Notes: generated by a model from the letters alone, not told the origin. 64,000 bases of DNA from Amoebidium appalachense (GCA_963693365.1 CAVNZM010000002.1:13082001-13146000), one strand, 5' to 3'. Positions 1 to 7,776 are shown, numbered from the stretch's first letter. Translations and numbers: made by a program.

Positions 1-20
1 TCCATTGAAATGTCGTGGGG

Positions 21-1646
21 CTACTGTGCTTGCTCCTGGCTGGCTTTCTTGAACACGCTGATGACGAGGTCCCTTGTCAAGTCGTCCTCCATGTGTTCCC
101 TTGCCATCTCCAGCATGGCTCCTGCAAAAGTGACAAAGTCCACACGGAACAGCTCGCGCTCGACGTTCTTGTGTTTGAGTGCCGTGTGCAGACACTTCTC
201 CGCAAGCGCCAGCTGCTCGGACGGCACGGGCAGCGCAAAGAGCAGGCGCTTGTTGGGTCCCACATGCCACGTACCGGCCTGCTTCATGCGGCCCTTCACG
301 TCCTTCAGACTGAGTCCGATTTTCAGGCAGGGCGGGTCGCCGTATTCGGACACAAACACGTAGATGCCGGACTGCTGCTTGGTGCACACGTGGTTGGTGA
401 CCCGGCGCAGCTCCTCGCTGGCATCCTCATATTCGGATGGGATGTGGTCCTGCTTGATGCTGTCTGTTGTCTGGAGCTCCAAAAGCCGGCACTGCGCCTC
501 GATCTTCAGGCGCTCCTCTCGAATCACACTTCCGCGCTTGTCACACAGAGCGCCTTCCTCACGCATCATCATGATCTCCGTGTACTGAGCAGATTCGGCG
601 ATGCGCGCCTCCTTGTACAGACTCAGCGCAGTTTCCATCTCGGCCTGGTTGGTCATGAAGTGGGTGATGTCCCCTAGCTTGAGTCTCTTGGGCTCCCTCT
701 CGGGTGTCCTGTCGGCATCCATTTCTGCTCGCACACTGTCACGCATGAAAGCGTTGGGTCCTGACGGGTTGGCCGCTGCCGCGGCACGGTTGCGCTCGAT
801 GTCCTCCACGAGAGTTTCGTCTCCACCTTCCAGGCGCGCTATGTCTCGGGCCCACTTGTCGATGATCGCGGAACCATAGCGTGAGCCAGATGCAATCTTG
901 AAGGTCAGCTTGACCAATGAAGTTGCAGGAACACCAGGAGATGGTTTTCCCCCAGTACCAAAGTGGCAATCGGTCATTTTGACCGATTGCTTGAGGGATG
1001 GGTCTTCGAAGATACGCCGTAGATATCGACCGGCTGCGTCTCTATCCAAACCGCGGACAAGCATGGTATAGTCCACGAGACTCGCCATCTTCACACCATC
1101 AACCTCACACACTCGGATGGCGTGGTCACCTATGCAAATTGTGTCGCCTTTTTTTGCGGCAATCTCGTCTCCAGTCAATACCACATTTGTGTGTTCGGAA
1201 TTCATAGTTGGGGAAACTGAGGTGTTGTCATGTGTGTTCAGTCCTTTTATACCTTCGGCCTCGCTCACATGGTTAACTTCGTTGGACATCAGGCGCTTGA
1301 TATCCAGGCGCGCTATGTCTCGGGCCCACTTGTCGATGATCGCGGAACCATAGCGCGAGCCGGATGCCATCTTGAAGGTCAGTTTCACCAACGATGAAGC
1401 AGGAACACCGATCGAGGGTCGCTTTGAATCGCCGAACCTCAAAGGCCTCATGTCGAGGCCTTTGATTTCCTCTTCATTCTGATAATGTCGTCTGACATAC
1501 TCAGCGGCCGCATGTCTGTCTAAATTGCGCACTAGCATTGCATAATCAACAAGACTGGCGTATTTAACACCTTCGGATTGAGCAACTCGCACTACATAGT
1601 CACCAATGCAGATGGTGTCGCCTCTTTTGTTCTGCTCGCCAACCAT
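21..1646 (-). CDS. Virus-like protein: duplicated Bro/KilA-N-like N-terminal domain plus T5orf172 (GIY-YIG superfamily) domain
   Basis: This is an intronless 541-aa ORF. Residues about 10-115 and 165-275 are two copies of the same domain. Both start with GDTICIGD, continue with an ASLVDY..LVR stretch, and end in SGSRYGSAIIDKWARDI. The layout resembles the N-terminal DNA-binding domains (Bro-N/KilA-N type) of large DNA virus proteins. After a charged, partly helical linker, residues about 425-510 read GIYVFVSEYG..LKIG..R, then AEKCLH and ELF. This matches the T5orf172/MUG113 branch of the GIY-YIG nuclease superfamily, including the distal Glu. Domain combinations of this kind are typical of giant DNA viruses and their endogenous relics. 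The start ATG at 1646 lies about 40 nt after a TATA box. A second in-frame ATG at 1205 follows its own internal TATA box, so the 394-aa product from 1205 may be the ancestral gene and the upstream copy an in-frame fusion. The family call is from motif reading only. Confidence 0.72.
   Translation of the reverse strand: MVGEQNKRGDTICIGDYVVRVAQSEGVKYASLVDYAMLVRNLDRHAAAEYVRRHYQNEEEIKGLDMRPLRFGDSKRPSIGVPASSLVKLTFKMASGSRYGSAIIDKWARDIARLDIKRLMSNEVNHVSEAEGIKGLNTHDNTSVSPTMNSEHTNVVLTGDEIAAKKGDTICIGDHAIRVCEVDGVKMASLVDYTMLVRGLDRDAAGRYLRRIFEDPSLKQSVKMTDCHFGTGGKPSPGVPATSLVKLTFKIASGSRYGSAIIDKWARDIARLEGGDETLVEDIERNRAAAAANPSGPNAFMRDSVRAEMDADRTPEREPKRLKLGDITHFMTNQAEMETALSLYKEARIAESAQYTEIMMMREEGALCDKRGSVIREERLKIEAQCRLLELQTTDSIKQDHIPSEYEDASEELRRVTNHVCTKQQSGIYVFVSEYGDPPCLKIGLSLKDVKGRMKQAGTWHVGPNKRLLFALPVPSEQLALAEKCLHTALKHKNVERELFRVDFVTFAGAMLEMAREHMEDDLTRDLVISVFKKASQEQAQ
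1244..1251 (-). promoter_or_regulatory. Internal TATA box within the 541-aa ORF
   Basis: Minus strand GAAGGTATAAAAGGAC is read in frame as Glu-Gly-Ile-Lys-Gly between the two domain copies. It lies 39 nt upstream of an in-frame ATG (1205). The flank is the same CGAAGGTATAAAAG found before the helicase gene, so it is probably the promoter of the original downstream gene. Confidence 0.55.
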
Positions 1647-1683
1647 CCTGTGTCAGACTGACCCCAGGTGGCCGTGTGTGCTC

Positions 1684-1691
1684 CTTTTATA
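1684..1691 (-). promoter_or_regulatory. TATA box of the GIY-YIG gene
   Basis: Minus strand GGTATAAAAGGAGC, about 40 nt upstream of the ATG at 1646. The core matches the TATA boxes before the helicase gene and inside this ORF, so the genes share a promoter style. Confidence 0.6.
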
Positions 1692-1789
1692 CCTGCGCGT
1701 GGCACCCTCAGTCGTGCTGAGGATATGTTGGTGAGCATACTTGACTTGAAAGAACTTGAGGGATCGCCAAATCTCAAAAGCTTTTGATT

Positions 1790-2062
1790 TCTTCTTCGTA
1801 CTGCGGCCCTGCGCGGGGCGTGGGGGGCTGGGAGGGGCTGGGAGGGGCTGGGGGTGCCTCGTCTGCCTCGCATGCCTCGCATGCCTCGCGCGCAGGAACG
1901 GCTGTGTGCGCCGTGTGTGCGTGTGCCCGTGTGCCTCGCCTGCCTCGCCTGCCTCGCCTGCCTCGCGCGGGGTGTGTTCGTGCTTCCTTTATTGTTCCTC
2001 GTGTGCCCCCCACAGCCCCCCACAGCCACCCCCAGCCACCCGCGCCCCGGGGAGGTGTCACG
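1790..2062. repeat. GC-rich intergenic inverted repeat with GCATGCCTCGC units
   Basis: GGGGCTGGGAGG tracts on the left are answered by CCCCCAGCCACCC tracts on the right. Between them are several copies of TGCCTCGCA/TGCCTCGCC. The same composite recurs at 2575-2735 and, in inverted orientation, at 7330-7400. All three lie next to nuclease-like genes. No gene is seen here. Confidence 0.7.
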
Positions 2063-2065
2063 CCA

Positions 2066-2479
2066 TCAACGCCCGGACTTCCGAGCCTCTGGCGCAGCGG
2101 CGGGTGCCGTGTGCACGGGTGGGGGGGCACTGTGGGGCCCAACCGGAAACAGCCCGTACAGGATGTCCTCCTCGCACGTCACCATGATCTCGTGCTTGTC
2201 CATGATCCTCATGGCGTGCGCGATGGTTTCGGCGGGCACGGGCGGGCCGTGGTTGAACAGGTGCACGCGCATCTCCTTGTCGGGGTGGAAGTGGTGGTTC
2301 GCCAGCACGTTCGCCATGGCGGTCTTCCAGTCGGCCAGCTGCTCGACCTGGACGATCTGGTGGTCCGTCAGCACGTCGATGCGCCCGACCTTGGTGAGCG
2401 TGTCCTCGACGCCTTCCAGCCGGTCGGCCAGCTCGTATACGACCATGTTCCGTGCGAACTCAAGCTCGGTGTCCGTCAT
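2066..2479 (-). CDS. Short PD-(D/E)XK nuclease-like paralogue, catalytic motif altered
   Basis: This ORF is 137 aa from the ATG at 2479; an in-frame ATG at 2491 would add four residues. It belongs to a four-member family in this window sharing GRID(V/L)LT, then a beta-strand motif, WK.A, and a YHP..RVHLF segment. That spacing is that of a PD-(D/E)XK core (Asp, then E-V-K on the next strand). Here the second motif reads QVEQ instead of EVK, so both Glu and Lys are replaced and nuclease activity is unlikely. The protein stops after the core, followed by an Ala/Pro-rich tail, and lacks the C-terminal domain of the long paralogues. It may be a decayed copy or a non-catalytic partner. The same short form with an altered motif lies on the other side of the helicase at 7420-7776. 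Confidence 0.65.
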   Translation of the reverse strand: MTDTELEFARNMVVYELADRLEGVEDTLTKVGRIDVLTDHQIVQVEQLADWKTAMANVLANHHFHPDKEMRVHLFNHGPPVPAETIAHAMRIMDKHEIMVTCEEDILYGLFPVGPHSAPPPVHTAPAAAPEARKSGR

Positions 2480-2574
2480 CACATACCGCACACATAAAAT
2501 TCGCGTGCCGCCCCAACCGGGTTACCCATTGACAATCACACATCGCACTTTCGACCTTGTGTGGGCGCCCGACA

Positions 2575-2752
2575 ATGTTGCGGCGCGTGGGGGGCGGGGG
2601 TGGCTGGGCGGGGCTGGGGGGTGCCTCGCGTGCCTCGCGTGCCTCGCATGCCTCGCGCGCGCGGTGGTTCCGGTGGTTCGTTTATTGGTTCCTTGTGTGC
2701 CCCCCCAGCCACCCCCAGCCACCCAGGGCCCCGGGGGGGGGGGGGGGGGGGG
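2575..2752. repeat. GC-rich repeat between nuclease paralogues, ending in poly-G
   Basis: A second copy of the GGGGCTGGGGG/(TGCCTCGC)n/CCCCCAGCCACCC composite, closing with a run of about 22 G directly against the stop codon of the next gene at 2753. Confidence 0.7.
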
Positions 2753-3466
2753 TTAACTCTCAGCCAGATGATCCATCTCATCTCGCATACCGGAACCCAG
2801 TGTGCTCTGAAGCTGGTAGCATTGAACAATTTGACTGCGGTTGTTCAACTTTGGGTGCCCAGGCCATAATGTCACATTTGCAATACGCACACAACTGACT
2901 TTTCCCAGCAACGATGTCATGAGCATACCAAAGCTTCGAATGGACCAGTTGGAGGTTTCCTTCGTATGATGTGGAAGCCACACGATGAAAAGTGAAAACA
3001 AACCCGAGGGAGTGATGTACGACCCTGGTGCGATGTTACAGTTAGCAGGCAACCATACAGCATTGCCGGAACACAATTCATGTAAGAAACCAATGGCACA
3101 CTGCTGGTTGCATTCATGCTCTGTAGGTTGCACCAACAGCCCCGTCTTCTTTGCTCTGGTGTTTCGCTCGTGGCTACACGTGACACGGATACCATGGGCT
3201 TGCAAGATCTCCACGACATACGGGAAGGTTTTCGATCGCTTGTATCCGTACAAGTGAACCCGCATTGTATGGTTCGGGTAGAAGTGGTGGTATGCCTGAA
3301 CCTGCCCCATGGCTTCCTTCCATCTTGAAAACTCCTTGACCTCGATGACCTCTTGGTCGGTCAATACATCGATACGTCCTACTGGGGTGTGGATTTCTGT
3401 ACGGCCATTTTCAAGCCTTGCAAGTTCATCCCTGACAACACTCTCAGATGGTTCCCGACTAGCCAT
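2753..3466 (-). CDS. Long PD-(D/E)XK nuclease-like protein with C-terminal winged-helix-like domain
   Basis: This ORF is 237 aa from the ATG at 3466, chosen because MASREPSESVVRDEL aligns with the starts of the three paralogues. Upstream residues to 3520 look non-homologous. The N-terminal half keeps GRIDVLT and an intact IEVK (predicted metal-binding Asp, Glu and Lys), then WKEAMGQVQAYHHFYP and RVHLYGY. The C-terminal half, about residues 120-225, has Cys-rich strands and ITPSGLFSLFIVW followed by SFGMLMTSLLG. This pattern recalls the winged-helix tail found after D5-type primase-helicases, and the plus-strand paralogue at 6531-7223 has it too. A nuclease acting with the neighbouring helicase is plausible but inferred. 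Confidence 0.68.
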   Translation of the reverse strand: MASREPSESVVRDELARLENGRTEIHTPVGRIDVLTDQEVIEVKEFSRWKEAMGQVQAYHHFYPNHTMRVHLYGYKRSKTFPYVVEILQAHGIRVTCSHERNTRAKKTGLLVQPTEHECNQQCAIGFLHELCSGNAVWLPANCNIAPGSYITPSGLFSLFIVWLPHHTKETSNWSIRSFGMLMTSLLGKVSCVRIANVTLWPGHPKLNNRSQIVQCYQLQSTLGSGMRDEMDHLAES

Positions 3467-3539
3467 ATCCAGTATCTGCACAGAAAATATCTGATCCGTC
3501 ACAGTCTGAGCAACCTTCACTCACTGTTGCGACGAAGCT

Positions 3540-3870
3540 AAAGTCGCTACACACGAAGCTAAACCGAAACCATGTTTCACTAATAGAAATTGACTTTTTA
3601 GCTGCTTTTTACTATGATTTAGCTTCGTTAGCTAGATTAGCTAGATAAAATGAGGTCAATCGTAGCAAAAAATAAACACAGAGGGCTGTGTGTGTGTGTG
3701 TTTATGGAGGGACCCAAAAACCATCCAGCTATCCAGCTAAAGTAGCTAAACCGTGATATTTAGCCAATCACAAACAAGAAAAAACACTTCGACCAATGAA
3801 ATTGCCCGGATCTGGGTGTCGACGAAGCTACACGACGAAGCTATCAAGCTAAATCGGGTGGTTCTGGTAT
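3540..3870. other. AT-rich intergenic region with repeated GAAGCTA/TTAGCT words
   Basis: About 330 bp without a gene, between the promoter side of the 2753-3466 gene and the 3' end of the helicase gene. CGAAGCTA(A/C) occurs in direct and inverted orientation at both ends, with TTAGCTAGATTAGCTAG in the middle, plus a short (GT)n. This AT-rich, word-repeating layout stands out from the GC-rich flanks and could be a replication or regulatory site. Confidence 0.5.
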
Positions 3871-3872
3871 GG

Positions 3873-5930
3873 TCACTTGAAATTCATGATTTTTGCGAAA
3901 TCGAGCAAATGAGCACGTGTGTGTCTTCCAGGCGTCCCTCGTGAAACTCTTCCTCCTGCGGGTACGAAGGCTGAACCGCCAAACACCTGTGTCAGTACCG
4001 TGCCGAGCTTCTTGACCCCGACAACCTTTCGGCCATCCATCATGTTTGCATCGGCCCACTCTTTCATGCACTCCACCAAGCCACTCGTTGTGGCCCAGGT
4101 GCCATCCTCGAGACCGAAACTATCTGTCCCCTCGGCGCCAGTTGCGACGTCCCTCAGAAATTGTATCTCAATGGGCAGACTCTTCTCCATGAGCTTCTGT
4201 TTGAGTTTTGTTTGTGGCGGCGGCGGCATTGTTTTAGGGACATTGGGAAGGTCCAAGAAGAAGTGAAACAGAGCCTCCAGCACCTCCGGTTGCCGGTGAA
4301 ATCTGACGAACTCGTCGAAGTACCGGAGCTGACCCACCCGAGAGCCGTTTGCCTCGAGACATATGAATCTCCGATCGGATAGCTCCACACGAACGGGCCA
4401 GTCTTCGTTTGACAGAAAGACGTAGCGCTCAAAGTTTTTGGTGTAGATGCCATCCACACCCTTCTTCTCCAAAAGGCTGTCTTCTTGTGTGATCAGACTT
4501 TTGATAAGGTTGTTGGCCTCGTGGCACCCACCAAAGACACACTCGTCGATAACAGCTAATAGTTTGTGGTTGAGGTGGGAGTTGAACTTGCTGGATATAT
4601 GTTCCTTGTTCTTCACGTAGGCGTAGTATTCCGAGCCAACCAGCGCCTTGAGTACGTCGAAGAACACGTTTTTCCCGGTTCCCTGGACTGACTTGACAAG
4701 TACCGCCGCTCCAGACTTAGTGTCGGGGTACTGGAAGATCTGGGCCACCCACTTGAGAAGGTATTCGAATGCCTCGGCGTTTCCATCGGCAAGCACCTCG
4801 AATGCGTGGCGTATGAACATCTCGATGCCACCGTATTCATGTACACGGTACTTGTCGAGGAGCTGATCCGGCATGACCACAACCTTCTGGCCAGGATGGT
4901 AGGGGATCACGGGGCATTCTGGACCCATGTAACGGAATCCCTCGGCGTACTTGATGGGGAAGCCGCGAAAGAAGTTATATGTGAACAGGGCTCCTTGGCG
5001 GTACTTTGGGTTTGTCTCTCCTGTCTTGGGATTGGGCGACGCGGGGTCAAAGACTGCTAGTCCATAACGAGGAATGCGGCGTCCCATAAGGAAGTCAATG
5101 CCGGTGTATGTCCGCTTGATTTCACAACCCTCGCCCTCCATCCACTCGACCACAAAACCCTGCATGGTGCATTTCATGTCTTTTTCGGTCAACGTCTTGA
5201 GTGTGTACACGCCCTTGTCATGGCACCACACCTTCAAGAGGTAGAGGGAGGTTCCGCTGATTTTTCCCACCCACTTCTGCAGGTACTCGACGAGCTCAGT
5301 TTCCTTCCAGGTGGTTGGTAGCAGGTCCGGCATGAACTCGTATCCACCCGGAGGGTCGGTCGACTCCTGCTCCAGAACACGAAACACCTCCTCAATATGA
5401 GCCAGCCGCTTGCTGTCCTTTTTCGCAACCACAGCGGGGACAGCTGCCGTACAAGGTGCTTCGCCGAATGTGGTCGTATGGGGCCCCTGGGTCCAACGCG
5501 TCGCGGTCGTCCAGTCGAGAATCGGGTTCATTACTACCCTGTTGGCCAAAGGAAATTTCTCCTTGGCCCATGACTTGAGCGCAGCTCTGTTAGGCCCGGG
5601 AGCTGGGTGGCGGGTGTTGCACTCGTAGTGTGCGGTCTTGTGGCGCTTGGACTGACGGGTGGTTATTTCGGCATAAACCAGTCCAAACTGTCGCTTGAGG
5701 GAATTGTGGAGGTCGTTGTGATCGAAGGGCTCATTGTCCACCGTAACTTCCCGGGACCCCTGTGGTGCAAAGACTGCGAGGTACCAGTCAGGACAGGCAC
5801 TGCGGCGCGAGAGCCCTTGGTTTGCCTGCTTGGGTTGATCTGCACCCTCGCAGCAAACCTCGTATTCGGTCTTCTCCGTATCCTTGCCGTCGCACCGGGC
5901 AGTGTTCATGTTTGAGCGAATGACATCCAT
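3873..5930 (-). CDS. SF3 helicase, D5/DUF5906-type replication protein
   Basis: This ORF is 685 aa from the ATG at 5930. The reading frame is open farther upstream, but that stretch contains the gene's own TATA box (5983-5990), so 5930 is preferred. The helicase core has Walker A GTGKN near residue 415, preceded by LVKSVQ. Walker B AVIDE is near 460. A motif C/sensor strand YVFLSNED is near 507, followed by a conserved SDRRF. The region before Walker A (YLLKWVAQIFQYP and NFFRGFPI) is typical of the DUF5906/D5-like replicative helicases of viruses and plasmid-like elements. No primase catalytic motif was recognised in the N-terminal 350 residues. The C-terminal 90 residues resemble the winged-helix tails of this family. 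It is probably the replication helicase of an integrated viral or mobile element. All key ATPase motifs are intact. Confidence 0.85.
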   Translation of the reverse strand: MDVIRSNMNTARCDGKDTEKTEYEVCCEGADQPKQANQGLSRRSACPDWYLAVFAPQGSREVTVDNEPFDHNDLHNSLKRQFGLVYAEITTRQSKRHKTAHYECNTRHPAPGPNRAALKSWAKEKFPLANRVVMNPILDWTTATRWTQGPHTTTFGEAPCTAAVPAVVAKKDSKRLAHIEEVFRVLEQESTDPPGGYEFMPDLLPTTWKETELVEYLQKWVGKISGTSLYLLKVWCHDKGVYTLKTLTEKDMKCTMQGFVVEWMEGEGCEIKRTYTGIDFLMGRRIPRYGLAVFDPASPNPKTGETNPKYRQGALFTYNFFRGFPIKYAEGFRYMGPECPVIPYHPGQKVVVMPDQLLDKYRVHEYGGIEMFIRHAFEVLADGNAEAFEYLLKWVAQIFQYPDTKSGAAVLVKSVQGTGKNVFFDVLKALVGSEYYAYVKNKEHISSKFNSHLNHKLLAVIDECVFGGCHEANNLIKSLITQEDSLLEKKGVDGIYTKNFERYVFLSNEDWPVRVELSDRRFICLEANGSRVGQLRYFDEFVRFHRQPEVLEALFHFFLDLPNVPKTMPPPPQTKLKQKLMEKSLPIEIQFLRDVATGAEGTDSFGLEDGTWATTSGLVECMKEWADANMMDGRKVVGVKKLGTVLTQVFGGSAFVPAGGRVSRGTPGRHTRAHLLDFAKIMNFK

Positions 5931-5982
5931 TGTGGTAGTGAATGGGATAGATAATATTTGACGGTCTGAGGTCTGGCAAGCG

Positions 5983-5990
5983 CTTTTATA
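5983..5990 (-). promoter_or_regulatory. TATA box of the helicase gene, overlapping the stop of the zinc-finger gene
   Basis: Minus strand CGAAGGTATAAAAGCGC, 53 nt before the helicase ATG. The TAA inside TATAA is also the stop codon of the preceding C2H2 gene (frame AAG GTA TAA). Confidence 0.62.
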
Positions 5991-6441
5991 CCTTCGGGCT
6001 GGGCACAAGACTGGGGTGTTCAGTCTCGACGTGCCTGTTCAGGGTTGTAGACCAGGCAAATGCAGCCTGGCACTGGTCGAAGGGGCATGTAAAACGCCCG
6101 CTTGCGCGCCGGGGCCGTCTCGGCAGCTGACACCCTTCATGAGCTGTTCGTCGGTGAACCCACAAACCCGCAGGATAGACGTAAGTGGCTGGACAGTCTG
6201 GGCATTGATAGGGTCGGCTGCCAGAGTGTGTGCGCTGGTGCAGTTTCATGTGGTCGCTGCGGGCAAAGCTTGCAAAGCAGCCGGGTTGTGGACAGGCATA
6301 TGCGCCGGTGCTATTATTCTTGTGGGTATTTTCGTGTCTTTTTAGATTTGCCTTGAATGTGAACATTGCTGAACACAGTGTGCAAGCGTGGCGCTTCGGG
6401 TTAGGGGGTGTCTCTATGGTTGGCGTGTATTGGAGGTCCAT
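5986..6441 (-). CDS. C2H2 zinc-finger protein (four fingers)
   Basis: This ORF is 151 aa from the ATG at 6441. The longer open frame to 6510 would start at GTG and run through the TATA box. Four C2H2 fingers follow one another with almost no other sequence. Finger 1 is CTLC with HENTH, finger 2 CPQPGC with HQRTH, finger 3 CPDC with HRRTAH, and finger 4 CPFDQC with HVETEH. Linkers such as GSRPYQC resemble the TGEKPY linker of DNA-binding fingers. Sequence-specific DNA binding is expected, perhaps regulating this compact cluster or recognising a replication site. It is encoded on the same strand as the helicase, with its stop inside the helicase TATA box. The start is divergent from the nuclease gene at 6531. 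Confidence 0.82.
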   Translation of the reverse strand: MDLQYTPTIETPPNPKRHACTLCSAMFTFKANLKRHENTHKNNSTGAYACPQPGCFASFARSDHMKLHQRTHSGSRPYQCPDCPATYVYPAGLWVHRRTAHEGCQLPRRPRRASGRFTCPFDQCQAAFAWSTTLNRHVETEHPSLVPSPKV

Positions 6442-6476
6442 TACTGCTAAGTGGCAAGAAAAGAAACATGATAACG

Positions 6477-6487
6477 CTTTATATAAC
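6477..6487. promoter_or_regulatory. Bidirectional TATA element of a divergent gene pair
   Basis: CTTTATATAAC lies in the 89-bp space between the starts of the zinc-finger gene (ATG 6441, minus) and the nuclease-like gene (ATG 6531, plus). TATATA is self-complementary and is about 40-50 nt from each ATG, the same spacing as other TATA boxes in this cluster. Confidence 0.55.
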
Positions 6488-6530
6488 CCCTGGTCTTCTT
6501 CGTCGGCCACTGATTTTTTTGTGACCTACA

Positions 6531-7223
6531 GTGATGGCCACCTACAACGAGGCGTTTTTCAGCGACAAATTGGCACGGATTGAAGGTGGGAAACGCGAAG
6601 TGGTGACCCCCGCGGGCCGCATCGACCTGCTCACAGACACGGACATCATCGAGGTCAAGCGCGCACCGCAGTGGAAGGCTGCACTCGGACAGGTGCAGGC
6701 GTACCAACAGTATTATCCCAACCACCAACCACGGGTCCATTTGTTTGGCTATGCGTCGGCAGAGGTGTACAAGGTGGCTGTTGAAACCATAATGGCCCTT
6801 GGAGTGATCCTTACAGTAGAACAGGATACACTACAATTTATATGGGGCCCACGTGCACGCCTAACCCCAACATCCAGCATTGAGAACAGGGAAGCTCAGT
6901 TTCTGAAAGACCTCATAGCACACAGAAACGGTTGCGAGAGCTTTACCTTCATCCAGCCCGAATGTTCAGTCACACCCAGTGGTCTCTACCAACTCTACCA
7001 GCACTGGCATAAAATCAACCTTCAAGATGACCACACCCCAAGTCTGAAGACTTTTGGTACAAGGATGACAAAGATTCTCGGACATACCAAATCAACCTGT
7101 ACTCCACATATCTGCACATGGCCTGGTCACAAGCCTACCTGGTCGAGTGGCAGGGCAGACTGTTACACTCTGTCAACAACAGCCATATTCAAGGTGGGGG
7201 ATCGATTACCGAACCAGCTCTGA
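6531..7223 (+). CDS. Long PD-(D/E)XK nuclease-like protein with C-terminal winged-helix-like domain
   Basis: This ORF is 230 aa. The N-terminal domain has GRIDLLT, an intact IIEVK, WKAALGQVQAYQQYYP and RVHLFGY, so the predicted Asp-Glu-Lys triad of a PD-(D/E)XK nuclease is complete. The C-terminal part, about residues 115-225, has VTPSGLYQLYQHW, then FGTRMTKILG and a terminal Tyr-containing strand. It parallels the long paralogue at 2753-3466 and resembles the tail of D5-type helicases. The gene points away from the zinc-finger gene and shares its TATA element. It may be a nuclease working with the helicase of the same element, or a selfish homing-type enzyme; sequence alone does not decide. 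Confidence 0.7.
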   Translation: MMATYNEAFFSDKLARIEGGKREVVTPAGRIDLLTDTDIIEVKRAPQWKAALGQVQAYQQYYPNHQPRVHLFGYASAEVYKVAVETIMALGVILTVEQDTLQFIWGPRARLTPTSSIENREAQFLKDLIAHRNGCESFTFIQPECSVTPSGLYQLYQHWHKINLQDDHTPSLKTFGTRMTKILGHTKSTCTPHICTWPGHKPTWSSGRADCYTLSTTAIFKVGDRLPNQL

Positions 7224-7329
7224 ACCACTGGCTCACGGGGTGCGCAGGCTCAGGGTTCAGCGACAACGCGGTAACTTGTTATATGAAGAGGATGTGGCAA
7301 GGGTAATGCATTTATGGGGACAATGTTTC

Positions 7330-7400
7330 TTTCTGGCTTGGGAGGCATGCGAGGCTTGGGTGGCATGCGAGGCTTGGGGGGCACGAGAGGCCCGCGTTTT
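7330..7400. repeat. Inverted copy of the GCATGCCTCGC intergenic repeat
   Basis: GGCATGCGAGGC units alternate with TTGGG spacers. They are the reverse complement of the GCCTCGCATGCC units at 1850-1970 and 2620-2665, and again sit between a long and a short nuclease paralogue. Confidence 0.65.
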
Positions 7401-7419
7401 TTTCTGCGCACTGTACAGG

Positions 7420-7776
7420 ATGTCCGCGGTAGGCTACGACGAGGCGTTCGTGCGCGAGCGACTGGCCGAGCTCGAGGACGGGGTGTGCGGGGTGCCCACA
7501 CGGGCCGGCCGGATCGACGTGCTGACGAGCACGCAGGTCATCGAGGTCCAGCGCGCGTCGCAGTGGAAGACGGCGATCGGAAACGTGCTCGCATACAGCC
7601 ACTACTACCCCGACCGCCAGCCGAGGATCCACCTGTTCGACTATGCGCCGGCAGACGTGTACAGGATTGCCGTGCAAACCATCACGTCGCTCAACATCAC
7701 GCTTACAACCGAAGAGGACACGTTGCAGCTGATTTGGGGGGACGACGCGGGCAAAGACGTAAAAGACGAAAAATAA
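7420..7776 (+). CDS. Short PD-(D/E)XK nuclease-like paralogue, catalytic Lys replaced
   Basis: This ORF is 118 aa from the ATG at 7420. It has GRIDVLT, then IEVQ instead of IEVK, then WKTAIGNVLAYSHYYP and RIHLFDY. The Asp and Glu are kept but the catalytic Lys is Gln. Like the 2066-2479 copy it ends right after the nuclease-like core. The frame is open upstream, but that part is low-complexity repeat. Context: it is the outermost gene on the right side of the mirror-like cluster. Confidence 0.65.
   Translation: MSAVGYDEAFVRERLAELEDGVCGVPTRAGRIDVLTSTQVIEVQRASQWKTAIGNVLAYSHYYPDRQPRIHLFDYAPADVYRIAVQTITSLNITLTTEEDTLQLIWGDDAGKDVKDEK

Noticed and set aside
5931-6008. Upstream start for the helicase (711 aa)
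   Set aside because: The extension translates the TATA box and the 3' end of the zinc-finger gene.
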